Assembly: GCA_022496805.1 (NCBI GenBank)
Contig: CM040092.1
Coordinates: 20,416,113-20,480,112, forward strand
DNA length: 64,000 bases
Direction: 5' to 3'
From: Pohlia nutans
Lineage: Eukaryota > Streptophyta > Bryopsida > Bryales > Mniaceae
This document shows positions 24,671 to 36,770 of this stretch, in pieces. How positions within the stretch are numbered: position 1 is the first letter of the stretch; the number at the start of each line of letters is the position of its first letter. Below the pieces are notes generated by a model. The model ran no database searches, was not told the DNA's origin, and saw only the letters and a program-made list of their open reading frames with translations. Made by a program: the position numbers and the translations under genes.

Positions 24671-25930
24671 TTTCTGTTGCTAAAGCCACCATTACCACAC
24701 TTATTATTCCACAACTACGTCGGGGCATCCAAGATTCGCAATGCTATGACTTCTCTTCAAAAAGCACCAAAACGGATGTAGTCGACTCCAGAAAATCCCA
24801 TTCAGTACCTCCATTCACTGAGAAGGCGTGAAATCAGGGGGCCGCCATTGCACGAAAGAACAGGCGACACAAGGCGCCCGTAACTCTCGAGGTTCAAACA
24901 TTTCCACGCTCCAGCATTAAAATAATGCCGTCTCTCACTCTCCTCTCTCCTTTGATTTCACTCCCAGTAATCACTTTCTTACTCCTATTTCAACCAGAAA
25001 GTATCCGAATTGATAAAACGCAGAAGGAAATAGAAAAGCGTTCAAGCTACAACACTAAAACCATAGAGCATTTCACCCATAACGAATTCACACATCTAAA
25101 GGAAGGCTGTCTAAATTTTCTGCAATAACCAATTCCCAGGATGCCGCAACCAGTACTCTCGATCTTCAAACCCCGAAATGCAGGCTCCGAAAAGAAACCT
25201 TGAACCAAGCCACCGTACGAATTCTCTGCAGTTCACACGGACGACGACCTCGGGGTTATCCAAATTCTAGGGCAGACTCGGCATCAAAAGGCGAGTTCGG
25301 CGCGCCACCATTCTTCACGCCACCTCGTCCAAAACCTAACAGAGCGCAGAAAATTAACCTCTACTGAAGCTCAGTCCGCCGCTCAGCCAGACGCAGCCCT
25401 GAGCTGACCCTGTTGCGGCGGTAATATCATCAAAGCAAACGCAGGTTCGGCACAAAGAGCCGAGCAGTAAAGAGTTCAAAAGATGCAACAAACGCGGCCG
25501 TGGGAAACGGAAGGAGGCTCGCGCGGGGACTAGGGAGAGAGAGAGGAGCCAAGCCGCAGTAGTGCGTAAGGGTTTGAAGGCGCAGCTGGAGTTGAGAGCA
25601 CCATAGCCAGACAGAAAGAAAGCGGGCGACGAGGAAAGGAAGGAGACGAGGGGCGGGCTGAGAGAGACGACGGCCCGCCGTCGGACGCCGTCGGACTTAC
25701 GGCGTAAGAACAACGGCGCAGTCAGTCGCTGCACGGCACGGCGGCCCGCCCCGCGCGGCCGCGCGCCGGTCGCTTGGGGCGCGACAGGGCACCAACACCC
25801 GTCGGGGCGGCTGACGGCGGCGGGCCGCTGCGGCGGCTTCTTCGGCGGGAGGGAGCTTTCCGTCTGCCGGCGGCAGTTCCCGGCGTCCTGCGGCTCTCTT
25901 CTGTGTGGAATGTGCAGCATGCCTGCATGG
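24671..25930 (-). promoter_or_regulatory. RAPTOR 5' UTR and CpG-rich promoter region
   Basis: The sequence upstream of the RAPTOR start becomes strongly GC- and CpG-rich between about 25240 and 25920, unlike the AT-rich surroundings. On the minus strand it also holds CT-rich runs typical of plant 5' leaders. I infer that transcription starts in or near this block and that a leader intron may precede the ATG, because TTTAG lies just upstream of it. Overlapping frames on both strands here (for example 25354-25920 minus) are artefacts of high GC: they lack homology I recognise. Confidence 0.6.
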
Positions 25931-26059
25931 GCTGGTTTTGGCTACTCTGGCCATGGCTAATTTGGCTCCATGCACTTGTCTGCCGCCAATTCCAATCACA
26001 AGTCCCGCTCATCCGTACCCCTCATTTTCCCCGCCTGTGAGCACCCGTATAAGAAGCAC

Positions 26060-26165
26060 CGATACCCATACATTTGGATCATACATTCGGGTTTGTCATA
26101 CCTTTGGGTTCAGTTTGTCATACATTCGGGTTTGTCATATATTCAGGTCATACATTCGTGTCCCA
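26060..26165. repeat. short tandem repeat, TCATACATTCGGGTTTG type
   Basis: Several degenerate copies of TCATACATTCGGGTTTG follow one another. Non-coding. Confidence 0.6.
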
Positions 26166-26197
26166 TTCAACAGTGTTGTCAAAATTCAATTTTCAAG

Positions 26198-26545
26198 TCA
26201 CATTTCAGGAGGTTACAACCAACCACAAGATGATACGTGTCACTTTTTGATGAGAAATAATAATTTACCTACACTCAAACAAGGTTGTAAAGTATGATGT
26301 TTTTTTCCAACTTGACGTTGTATTAGATATTTGACATTAACTGTCTAATTAGATAAGTGTCGATTTTTACGTCACATTTCAAGAAGTTACAACCTAACAC
26401 AAGGTGATATGTGACACTTTTTCATGACAAATGATAATTTACTTGCACACAATGATGGTTGTAATGTCTCACACTTTCTCCAACTTGACCTCGTATTAGG
26501 CAATTGATGTCGGTTGTCAAATTAGACAAGTGTCAAATATGTTAA
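26198..26545 (+). repeat. two tandem copies of a ~174-base unit
   Basis: The block TCACATTTCAGGAGGTTACA and what follows is repeated from about 26372 with roughly 80-90 percent identity by eye. A more diverged third fragment lies near 27158. No coding frame runs through it. Confidence 0.7.
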
Positions 26546-27785
26546 ACAACTTGAATGAAATGATCGTGAATGTCAAAGAATATTCTGGAATATATCACAT
26601 ACATTCTAAAAAAATTATTGTGTAGCAGACGAGGAGGTCTACTAAGGTAGAAGTAGCTAAAACCAAAAATTTATGCTATTGAGCCCATGTGTGGCGATTG
26701 TGAAATCTCAGAAATATTTTCCCTCGAAGAGAAAAAGGGATCCCAAAGAATGCATATTGTTTTCATAACTTTATCCCCCACAATGAAATTCTTACAAATT
26801 TTCAAAGTAAAAAGTTTGTTATGACCCTAAACCAATAGGTAGTTAGTCAAAATCTATAACATGTGATCCAATAAATTTATGCTTCTTTAAATAGTTCAAA
26901 CTAAACCAAATGCAAAATGTTGATTGGTCAACAATAGATACCAAAAAACAATTTAGAGTCACATGCTTCGTTGTTTTAGAATAGTCTACATATTGGTTTT
27001 GGGTGCTTTCTACTTTAGACGTCGTGTTCAATACCTTATCTAGCAGTCAAATAAACAACCCTACACCCAATTTTATCTTCATTGTTCCCACCAATATAAA
27101 GACAATAATATCTTATGTTCAAGGTCATATTCAACTCTTTGTTGTTGAAATTCAAGTTTCACATCACACTTGAGGAGGTTAACGTCAACCACTAGATGAC
27201 GCATGTTATAACATTATTTAGCAACTCCATTGTTCACCCTTGGGAATCAGGATTGCAAACCAGATTCATTGCAAGAATCATAATCTTCTAGAGAATAAAG
27301 GCCATCTCTACCTAATGATGGCTTTGTAACTCAACAAACTTTTGTTTTTTAAATAGTTTCTACTTGTTTCACATCATCAATTCCCTATTCATATGTTGAT
27401 TCTCTGCACAAGCAAAAGGGTGTGTTGCAAAGTACTAGCTTAAAAATGTTATGGTTACCTTTGGACAAAAAAATAATTTATGTTGAAACTGACTATGACG
27501 TAGGGTAGCAAGTATGGTGAGTGCATTTATAGGTTTTGTTAGTATGAGGCTTTACTTAAAACTTGGCAAATCCTCTTAGAGCGTGGCCACCTATTGGATG
27601 GTATGCGACACTCTAAAAGGGGGTTTGACGAGTTAATAAATTGGCCCTTGTTCCAGATCAAGATTTGTTCCAATCCACCAATCCATAACCGCCTTCCCAT
27701 CCCCGACCACCTTCTTGGAACCTTCCTCAACTACTTTATCCACTGTTCTGGAATTGGAATGTTCTCTCCCTGTTTCTCTTCATGT
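26546..27785. other. intergenic, AT-rich
   Basis: No supportable gene. A diverged piece of the upstream tandem repeat lies at about 27150-27210. Confidence 0.4.
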
Positions 27786-28935
27786 TTACAACATCTTGGC
27801 TATTGTCGTTGTCAACATCTTAACCCTTTGCTCAACATTTTGACCCTTTGTTGAGCATCTTGACCCTTTGTTGAACATCTTGACCCCTTGTTGAGCGGAT
27901 TGAGGCATTGTACCATTTCATAAACCATCTTTGCTCTGATCATTGTCAACATCTTCGCCCTTCGTTGAGCATCTTGACCCTTTGTTGAGCCGGTTGAGAC
28001 ATGCTATAGCATCTTTGCTATGGTCGTTGTCAACATTTTCACCCTCTGTTGAGCATCTTGACCCATTGTTGAGCCGGTTGAGACACATCGGAGCATCTTT
28101 GCTATGGTCATTGTTAAATGGGCCCTGTGTTGAGCCGGTCGAGACAAGCCAAAGCATTTTTGCTATGGTCATTGTCAACATCTTGATCCTTGCCCATGTA
28201 ATGAGCATCTTGGTCCTTTGTTGAGTCAACTGAGTCACATCGGAGCATCTTTGCTACGATCGTGGTGAACATCTTGACCTTTGCCTTTGTGTTGAGCACC
28301 TTGACCCATTGTTGAGCCGGTTAAGATATACCACAGCATCTTTGCTATAATCGTTGTCAACATCTCGACCCTTTCCTAAACATTTTGACCCTTTGTTGAG
28401 CCAGTTGAGATACGCCATTTTCATAGAGCATTTTTGCTATAGTTGGTACCAACATTTTAACCCTTTGTTAAACATCTTGACCTTTTGTTGAGCCGATCAA
28501 GACATTGTACCATTTCATAGAGCATCTTTTCTATGATCGTTGTCAACATCTTGGCCCTTTGCTGAGCATCTAGACCCTTTGTTGAGTTGTTGAGGCACAC
28601 TAGAGCATCTTTGCAACAGTGATTGTCAACATCTTGACCCTTTACTGAGCATCTTGCCCCTTTATTGAGCATCTTGTCCTTTTATTGAGCATCTTGACCC
28701 TTTACTGAGCATCTTGATCCATTATTAAGCATCTTGACTTTTCATTGAGCTGGTTGAGACATGTTAGAGCATATTTGCTTTTTTGTGGTCGTTGCCAACA
28801 TTTTGACTCTTTGCTGAGCGTTTTGACCCTTTATTGAACCGGTTTAAATTCGCCGTTTCATAGAGCATCATTGCTATGGTCGTTGCAACATCTTGACCCT
28901 TTGATGAACATCTTGACCCTTCGGCAAGTTGAGAC
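27786..28935 (+). repeat. degenerate minisatellite, ~1.15 kb
   Basis: Built from a 20-base motif, CATCTTGACCCTTTGTTGAG, and a longer higher-order unit that also includes AGCATCTTTGCTATGGTCGT and GAGCCGGTTGAGACA. More than twenty copies of the short motif can be counted, with many point changes and indels. The frames through it are interrupted and look non-coding. Confidence 0.85.
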
Positions 28936-30408
28936 ACTACGATTCATACTGAATAAACTCCCATTTGAAAGAACCTTAATCACAAAAGTGGTTGGCTAGT
29001 CTAATCAAGAATGGGGCAACCCTTGGGAGGCTAGTCTAAGACAACATGGCATGTCCATTAGGGCCTAGGATGGTAATGCTCTTAGGCATTCATAATTTGT
29101 ATGTACATTTTTCCACAGAATTGTGACAAATGTAGCATATTTTACGCTTGCTCAATGATATATATATATTGGAATAATCTTCTATCAACGAGCTTAGTTG
29201 ATTTAGTGGTTGAAATTTGGCATTATTTTTGAGCTTGTACAATGCCTAGAAGTTAAGATCTTGGACAATCTTAGCAACATTAAAAAAAAAGTTTGTTCCT
29301 TTACACTAGCCATTCTTGTGAGATAGAATCAGCATTTTAATTTTATGCAATTTCAATCAATAATGTAAAATTTCACTTTTGAAAACTAAAATCTTCATTT
29401 ATTTTGTTCAAATTTTCTCCATTTTTCTTTTTCATTTTTACGTAATAGTCAATTGAAAAAAAAATCATGATGAATTTTTAAAATTCAATTTCACAAATAT
29501 AGAGGAAACATAAATGCAAAAATTATCCTTTGAATTTGTTTTTGAAAAAAGTTGCAAAATTCACTCTATAGACAATTCAATTTCATGTTGTCACCGCCTA
29601 AATTCTGCATAATAGATATTTGTAAATTTTAATTAGCTTTTGGAACTCAACCTTCAAGAGATTAATAATTTTGTGATTTTTAGCATGATGGTGCAATTCG
29701 TTTTTCAAAACCTTATTACAATATAGAGATATCCATTTTACAAAAAAATTAGGTGGTAACACCAAAAAATAGAATTGTCTATAAGAGTTAATTTTGCAAC
29801 TTTTTTCAAATTTATCTTCAAAAAATGATTGTGTATATTGATGTTACCTACATATTTTGCGTAACTCCAGTAATGACTGTAGGTTGGTTGGAGGTGGTGT
29901 AGGAAAATGGTATTGACAACTATAGGTTCCACTTGTAGCTTTCCAATAGTTGTAGGGTTTGTAATGATCCGGCAAGCCACGAGCCGGCAATCAACACTTC
30001 TAGGACAAGGTTTTTTATGATGTAACCTAGCCGTTCACATCCTTTGGATGTTCTTTCTATGACTATTCCATTCTGCCCTCAAAGACCATTAGTGAAGTAA
30101 CCAAGGCTTTTACGTCATATTCAATTCCATGGCCTTTCACTTTGTCACTATTGATGCGGAAAGAAGTAGTAAATTTTTAAAAATTTACCATCTATGCTAT
30201 TTAATCAATTATCACACAAAAAATGAAAAAAATAAAATAGAGAAACAAAACAGATTGTTAATCAAATTTTTGTTGTTAAAAAATCAAATTTGGCATGATT
30301 TATTGAAATTGCATAATGATACATTGTTGATTATGCTTCACAAAGAATGACTATTCTTTAGAGACAAACAAACAATTATTTATTAAGACAAACAACAATG
30401 TTTGTATC
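28936..30408. other. intergenic, AT-rich
   Basis: Long AT-rich stretch. The pieces at about 29490-29600 and 29750-29830 look like a diverged inverted pair (ATAGACAATTCAATTT against AATAGAATTGTCTATAAG), possibly the ends of an old element. No gene found. Confidence 0.4.
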
Positions 30409-30611
30409 TTGACCCATAAAGACCAAGAAGGCCAAATTGAACCTCATTTTTTTTTAGCATTTTTGAGTCGGTCCTGTGTACAGTTTATTTTGCTCAAATT
30501 CATTTATTTCTTAGCCAACACATGCAATGTTTTTCATTGATTTTGTAATAAAATTAAATTTAAAATCCCATCTGAATTTTTTTTTCACAATATGAACAAT
30601 TGTACCATACA

Positions 30612-31487
30612 TTAATCCTTAAAGGACCAACCGTCCAATTTTGGATGATGTGGATTTCATCCACATTTTCTCATCCGTCATGCACTTTTTGCAAAGAAAA
30701 GAAATACAACAAAATTTTATGGCAAGATAGCCTTATGCACTTGTGATCCGATTAGAAAGGGGATGATTTGCGAAAAAAATTATGCTTCATTTCATGTTGT
30801 AGTGACTCACCAAGAAAATTGATGATTTCAGTATAAAAGTGCTCTTAAGGAATTCAACTCATAAAATTAAGAAACCAAAAATTCTCCAAAAATCACTACA
30901 CTTGGAGTATTACATTTCAACCCATCACAAAAAATTCATTCACAAATTGTCAATATCTTATTCATAATGGAATTACAAAATATTTTTGAATTTTAAGTTT
31001 CAAATTTTATACAAAAATATTGGTGATAGCAATTGCAAATCAAACCATATGGATAGAACTCGGGGGGTTCACTGGCGAAAATTTTAGAAACAACGTGCGA
31101 TAAAAAATAGGGTCCAATATATTCATTGTAGATAAATTTTGTAAAAAATGTACATGTAAAATAGGGGATTTTTAAAAAGTGAAACATGTTTACATGTAAA
31201 ATACCATCACATATAATATTCTCAGGCTTTTTACATGTAAATTACCATCACCTAATAATATTTTTTGCTAAATTTTTTTGCTAAAATAACCCCCCAAATA
31301 AATAGGTCATTATCGCACGTGTATACAAAATATACAAGGGAGTGACCTCCCCGAGGGATAGAATTTGAAATTTATGATGTACAACTTTTATTTGAACATC
31401 AACTTCAAAATTCCCTCTTGGTTGCATTTTTTATACGTCTTTGCAAAATTGCCCTATTAGGAGAGGGGTGAGAATGTTTGGGGTTAA
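30612..31487 (-). mobile_element. TTAA element F3 (reverse), hosts hAT-like K2
   Basis: Edges TTAATCCTTAAAGGACC and GTTTGGGGTTAA. Its interior is the reverse complement of the other F copies and is interrupted by K2 at 31059-31355. It lies inside J3. Confidence 0.75.
31059..31355. mobile_element. hAT-like element K2, nested in F3
   Basis: A 297-base element with ends CTCGGGGGGTTCACT and AGTGACCTCCCCGAG and a perfect 8-base duplication GGATAGAA at 31051-31058 and 31356-31363. It has an inner inverted pair around ACGTGCGATAA / TTATCGCACGT. Same family as K1 (3041-3872). Other F copies read straight through the target site. Confidence 0.85.
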
Positions 31488-31727
31488 GGTCTGTTCCAAC
31501 ACTAAAATGTGAAAATGTCAAATTAATATAATTTTAGAATTCACACGAGACGAAATTCCATTTTTAATATTGAAAATTTTGAAAAAGTACTAATTATGGA
31601 ATTTCGAATTTCACAAAGAACTAAAGGCATTCAAATAAAAATTTCTAAGATTTTCATAAATAATTGTATAAATTTTTCATATTTTAAACATACTCTGATT
31701 TTTGTTTAAATATTTTTTTAAATGACC
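31488..31727. other. AT-rich spacer between F3 and F2
   Basis: Contains a weak inverted pair (GACGAAATTCCATTTTT against GGAATTTCGAATTTC). Origin unknown. Confidence 0.35.
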
Positions 31728-32312
31728 TTAGCCCCTAAATGCCTACAACCCTCTCCAAATTGGGCAATTTTGCAAAGATGCATTATAAAATGCAACTAAG
31801 AGGGATATTTTGAGCTTGATGTATGAATAAAAATTGTACATTATGAATTTTAGATTCTATTCATACGGATGAATCTATGATTGCAATCTCTAATATTTTC
31901 TATAAATTTGAAACTCAAAATTCAAAATTCTTTTGTAATTCGATTAAGAATAAGATATTGACAATCTGTGGATGAAATTTGTTGGCATTGGTTGAAATGT
32001 AATTCTCTAAGTGTAGTGATTTTTGGAGATTATTCGGTTGCTTAATTCTATGAGTTGACTTTTTCAAGAGCACTTTTGATTCGTTTTGGACTAAGATCTT
32101 AGAATTTTTTGGTGAATCACTGCAACATGAAATGAGGCTTAAAAATTTCACAAATCATCCCTTTTCTAATTGATTCACACATGCAAGAAGCTTACTTCTT
32201 AGAAAATCTATAGTAAAAAATTCAAATTGCAAAAAGTGCATGACGGATGAGAAATCGTGGATGAAAACTGTACATCGTCCAAAACATGAACGCTTAGGCA
32301 GTTAAGGGTTAA
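31728..32312 (+). mobile_element. TTAA element F2
   Basis: Left end TTAGCCCCTAAATGCC (TTAA decayed to TTAG), right end GGCAGTTAAGGGTTAA. The interior matches F1, F4, F5 and F6. Together with F3 it forms an inverted pair inserted into J3. Confidence 0.75.
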
Positions 32313-32364
32313 TATAGGATCTTTGTCATTTAAAAACCATGAATCCTTGGTCCTTTAGGGTTAA

Positions 32365-33246
32365 TTACAAGTACACAGCACGTAGTCATAGACAGGAAGA
32401 AGAAATGGATGGCATGATTATCCTTGAACAAGCAAGCGCATAAATGTACAATGGTTGGAGAGGATGAAAAACCATAAAATTGGTGGTACATGGTGTTCAT
32501 CCAGTTGACATTTCAGATACTTCCATGTTGGTCCTCTATCAACAACACATGTGCAGTGCTGATGTGCAAAATTAACTATGATGTAATCATTAATTCTATA
32601 GCATGATCACCAATGGTAGTATTACGTTATTGAGACATCATTTATCATAATATATGAAAACATGAAAAGAAAAAAATAGGCCTAAACCGAAAAAAAACCA
32701 AAAAAAAGTTCAAATTGGGCTTCTTTCTTATTCATTTTTTGTATTTTGTATTTTTTAGGATGTCCTATATTGACTTCCTTTTAATTTATTTTTTTACCAA
32801 TATCTGTAATGTTATTCATTAATTCTGGAGTTATAGAATTTGATTCTATCATAATTATATTTTTCACAACATAATAAATTGCATGGATGATTCCTGCATC
32901 TATTAAAGCCATGGATCCTTGTCTTTTAAGAATAAAGGCTTCAATTTTTACACAAATGTTTGGGATCATGAAAAGATGCTTGCTATGTATCCCAAGGTTG
33001 CCGGTATATCATAGAGGGAGCTTTAATTCATCTTTTATTAGTGCGAGAATAAGATTTTCACATAAGATTTCAACCAATGTAGGAATGACATTTGGCAAAA
33101 ATTGGGGAAAAACAAAAAAGTGATTAATTTTTTGTTGGAACAAAAAGCTCTTTAACGGTATATTTCTAGATCCCATGCAACAATAATAAAAATATTCATT
33201 GCCTTGTTTAGCATTGTACGTTGTCATCCTAAATTTAGACCAATTA
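32365..33246 (-). pseudogene. possible broken coding remnant (about 32781-33227)
   Basis: Two minus-strand frames at 33009-33227 and 32781-32969 read as one helical protein-like stretch with an in-frame stop between them (VIPTLVEILCENLILALIKD, then KIEAFILKRQGSMALIDAGI). The alternating leucine/isoleucine pattern resembles an ARM/HEAT-type or nucleoporin scaffold. I do not recognise the protein, so this may be a fragment of a captured gene or chance. The stretch 32365-32780 shows nothing else. Confidence 0.3.
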
Positions 33247-34055
33247 TTAACCCCTAAGCGTCCCTAGCTTATTTGGGCTTAAAATCATCATTGCTTTTGA
33301 TGTGTTATAGGTCTATATGTAAGTGAGGTATAGAAATCTCAACCATACAATCTTGTAATATACATGTTGTAGATCATGTGAACCAAATTTGGAGTCATTT
33401 GGCCATATAGATTGCAAGATCATAGTGTTTTAGTTTAAAAAATGGATGCTGAAATTTTCCTAGCAACACAGTTAGAGGTGAAATTTGTTTTCAAATGAAA
33501 AAACTTTCAACTATAAAGTAGTTCGACATCATCATATAAACACATCGGTACCAAAAAAAACTCATGAATTTTTTTTAATGTGCCCTAAAACGGCCTTGCA
33601 ATGTCAAAAAGTAGCCCAAAAAGTGACCGATTTGACCCAAAAAGCAGAAAATGTCCGAATTGAACCCATGCACTAAAATGACTCCCAAACATTCAGATCA
33701 ACATGGATTGACATGAAAATTTTACCATGATAACTAGACTTCAAGGGGAATCCAACCCAACAATTTTTATTGAAAACGAACATGGGATGAAGGAGATACA
33801 AGCCCCCAAAGTTGCAGCCATAAAAAATGCACAAAAACTGTCCAAAAAAAAGACCCCTACTTTCAAATCATCGCCAAAGATTCAGTACATCTTAGATTGA
33901 TCTGAAATTTTTACCACTCATTCTATACAGCACGCGGTTCGTTTTTCCAAAATTTCATTAAAATCGGACACTTTTTGCAAAAGTTACAGCTCTTCGAAGG
34001 TGAATGTACCCGAAAAAACGTCCAAAATATGGATGCCGGAACGGTTACAGGTTAA
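33247..34055 (-). mobile_element. TTAA element L2
   Basis: An 809-base copy of L1 in the opposite orientation. It has edges TTAACCCCTAAGCGTCCC and GGAACGGTTACAGGTTAA, the latter with a decayed GGGG run. No coding frame. Confidence 0.85.
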
Positions 34056-35126
34056 GCAAATGAGCAACGGAGATTTTTGTGAACAGCTGCGGTCTACCCT
34101 AAATGAACATAGGATTCCAAATGGAAAGAAGATTGACACTTGTCTACATTTATGCGACCACATCATCGAGATACAACATGTGAAAAAAATATAAAAAATC
34201 AGTTGTTAAATTTAAATAGAAATAAATAATGAGAATTCTTCTTGTGACAGAAATAATGAAAATTCAAAGACTCTAATGATTTTTCTGATCATGAACAATT
34301 ATTAGATTTTGTTGTCACAAACTTTGGGCCCTCTTATAAAACTTTGAACCATAAAAACTTATGTTACCAGCTTGCTGAATATGAGAAAAAACTGTAGTAA
34401 TAAATCTGAAAGTAAAGCTCCAGTTGCTTTCTAAAGCCAATGTAAAAGCAAATGTAAATGAAGAGTGTGTATGTTCAAAACCCCACACTAACAAGAAAGT
34501 GAGATAGAAATAGAGTTAACTGAAAAGAGTGTATCAAAGTGGAAACTCATGATGAACTCACCTCACACTCGTTTTGAGTTCAAAAAAACTGCACAACTAG
34601 AGTACGATAAGATGGAGAATAATCTAAAGCAAGGCCTTAACACCACCGTGGGGTATGGAACTCTAGATCTTCCCGATGAAAAAAGAGAGTTCCCACACAT
34701 TCCCCCAAGCCTAAGAGAGCCGACCAAGGGACTATTCATGAACAATGCTTGTCAGAAATTGTGATTACAAAATCCACTTGAACTCCACTCATACTCCTCT
34801 TCTCTTTTCAGATAACTCTAATACATGAACTATCGTACCTAGCCGTCTCGTCGTCAAGATCCGTCAAAAAATAATTATAAAAAGAGAAGCTCCAAACTTT
34901 AGGATTTCTTTTATTTTAAATTCTATTTTCTATGATGAAAAAGAGAATCTTGAAAAATATTGGAAAATATCCAACATTTGGGCAATTTTTAAAATTATTC
35001 GGCATGAATTACCAACCCCAACAGCCGGGTATGATACTTATGAACTTGAAAAACAAAGAAAACTTTGGTCTTTGTCAAAAAAAAAAAAAAAAAACTGAAA
35101 ACAAGCAGCTACGCTACAAGGAGCTC
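34056..35126 (+). other. unassigned stretch with short coding-like pieces
   Basis: Codon-like, less AT-skewed pieces occur at about 34060-34195 (reading NGDFCEQLRSTLNEHRIPNG) and 34549-34764 (reading HTRFEFKKTAQLEYDKMENN and PPSLREPTKGLFMNNACQKL). I do not recognise them, and no donor/acceptor model joins them convincingly. They could be remnants of a gene or retrocopy. Confidence 0.3.
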
Positions 35127-35129
35127 TGA

Positions 35130-35249
35130 CACTAGTAGAAAAGGTGGCACTCCCCAGGGAGATGCCCAGGCAAAACCACTGTGCATGCGTGGAATTGGGC
35201 ACCACTTGCCTGGGCAACTCCCTTAGCAATGCCACCTTTTCTACTAGTG
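35130..35249. mobile_element. CACTA-type hairpin MITE
   Basis: A 120-base element whose ends are the perfect inverse of each other over 20 bases (CACTAGTAGAAAAGGTGGCA); similarity continues with a few changes to about 50 bases per arm. The 3-base duplication TGA flanks it (35127-35129, 35250-35252). A CACTA terminus plus a 3-base duplication fits the CACTA (EnSpm) superfamily. Confidence 0.85.
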
Positions 35250-35252
35250 TGA

Positions 35253-36560
35253 CCAGAAGGACGAGAATGCATTTCAGTGGAATCATGAATGGAATATATT
35301 TGCTACAGTGATATTTAGCCCCAAATAATGGGTGTCCCTGCAATGCCTCTTCCTTACGGTCAGAGCCAAAAAAAGGGTGGCATGAATCAAAATTCCGTTA
35401 GTTCCATGAATCTCAAACTGTAACAAGCAAGTGGCAATTCCCTTGGTTTCAACATGATGGTCCAAAGTACTGTTGCAGAAACCTCGCAGGTATCAAAATG
35501 AGGAGTGTCCGTAACTCCTTTGTAATCAGTGGTCCTGGAAAACGGGACATCAATGTCCCTCAGCAACAAGCAAACCCCAGCTTGTAGCCAGTCCACACAA
35601 TTGAACCAACTGTGGCACAAAGAAATCAACCCCATCATGACATTAGAGTTATCTGTAAAGTCGAGCAAAAAATTCCACAAGAGGAAAGACAAGGAAAAAC
35701 TGGATTTTTAGCTTGAAAAGCGGCAAAAACGAGTTTTGACTCTTTTAATTTCGACGCTCTGCATTGTTAAAGAGATTTGAACCTTGAAACTCCCCAATGC
35801 TAAAGAAGCTTCTCCCATACCTCGCACGAGAGAATCTCCACGTACCCCCACATCAAGGACGTGCTCACCCACACCAAGCAAGCCGGCGCTTCTTGTCAGA
35901 GATGGACATAAAAGTTATTTACAGAACAAAAACTATGGTCAAGAGACAGGCTCTATTGGTTTTAGGGCATTTCTTTTCATTTTTCATGAAGTGCCAAAGT
36001 GGCGATATAAAATGTTATAGCACTTGGTGCTCCATATTTCAACATTCATCCACATATTGAATAGAAAATATCACATATCCATAATTTTTGTATTATTTTC
36101 ATCTATAATTTGGGAATTTCATCCAAGGTATTTCATGGTTTTTGGCCATTTTTTAGTCATTTTTTGGGGTGCAATCTGGCGATAGTTCGTCCCAAAAAAA
36201 CACTGCTCGGTTCCCTCTCTTTCTCTTTGGTTTTTTTAAGGCTTATTTTTATTTATCATTGACAGTTTCAAATTTCATTTTTGGAATTTTCGGTATTTGA
36301 GTGAGAAATGAAATCATTGTGGTTTCTTGAATATGTTCAAAGTATGTCCATTTAAAAAAATGTTCAGAATTGTTTGAGTGATAAATGTAACAGTATTTGA
36401 AAAATAGTTATTTTGAAAGTTTTGAAGGTGGGAAATACATAGTTTGTGAATTGAGTTGTGTGGTTTGAAAATTCACACCCAATGAGAATCCAAAATTCAT
36501 GGCACTTCAACTACTGCTAGCAAATGTGTAACAATTGGTTTTCATACATGTAATTTAAAC
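35253..36560. other. intergenic, nothing firm
   Basis: The part to about 35900 is less AT-rich but carries no gene I can support; 35900-36560 is AT-rich. Confidence 0.35.
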
Positions 36561-36564
36561 TACC

Positions 36565-36770
36565 TTAGGGTTCATTATATATTTTTTCTTTTCTTTTACT
36601 CAATTAGGATTCATTGTACATTTTCTTGCAAATGTTGTGGAGGTTGATATGAGTGATATTTAATTACACACTAGGTCAGAGATATTTTCACATTGTGTTT
36701 TCACATGGATTACAATCTTCTTTTTAGTTTATAGTAAGTGCATATAAGAGTGTACGTGCGGATCTTGTGA
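36565..36770 (+). repeat. direct repeat, copy 1
   Basis: About 200 bases starting near TAGGGTTCATTATA are repeated at 38917-39115 with moderate divergence. Shared blocks are TTTCTTGCAAATGTTG, ATGAGTGATATTT and AGATATTTTCACA. Confidence 0.65.

Larger units (their letters stand above)
30409..32364 (+). mobile_element. TTAA element J3, split by a nested block
   Basis: The left part (30409-30611) and right part (32313-32364) match the short J elements J1 and J2. The left end has decayed to TTGACCCATAAAGACCAAG, and the right end is GGTCCTTTAGGGTTAA. Between them lies a TTAA-edged block of about 1.7 kb made of F3, spacer sequence and F2. Confidence 0.7.

Noticed and set aside
25354..26297. Long frames (up to 188 codons) on both strands
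   Set aside because: They lie in the GC-rich RAPTOR promoter/leader, overlap each other on both strands and contain low-complexity R/A/P-rich sequence.
27918..28238. 106-codon frame on the minus strand
   Set aside because: It reads through the minisatellite and reflects the repeat period, not a protein.
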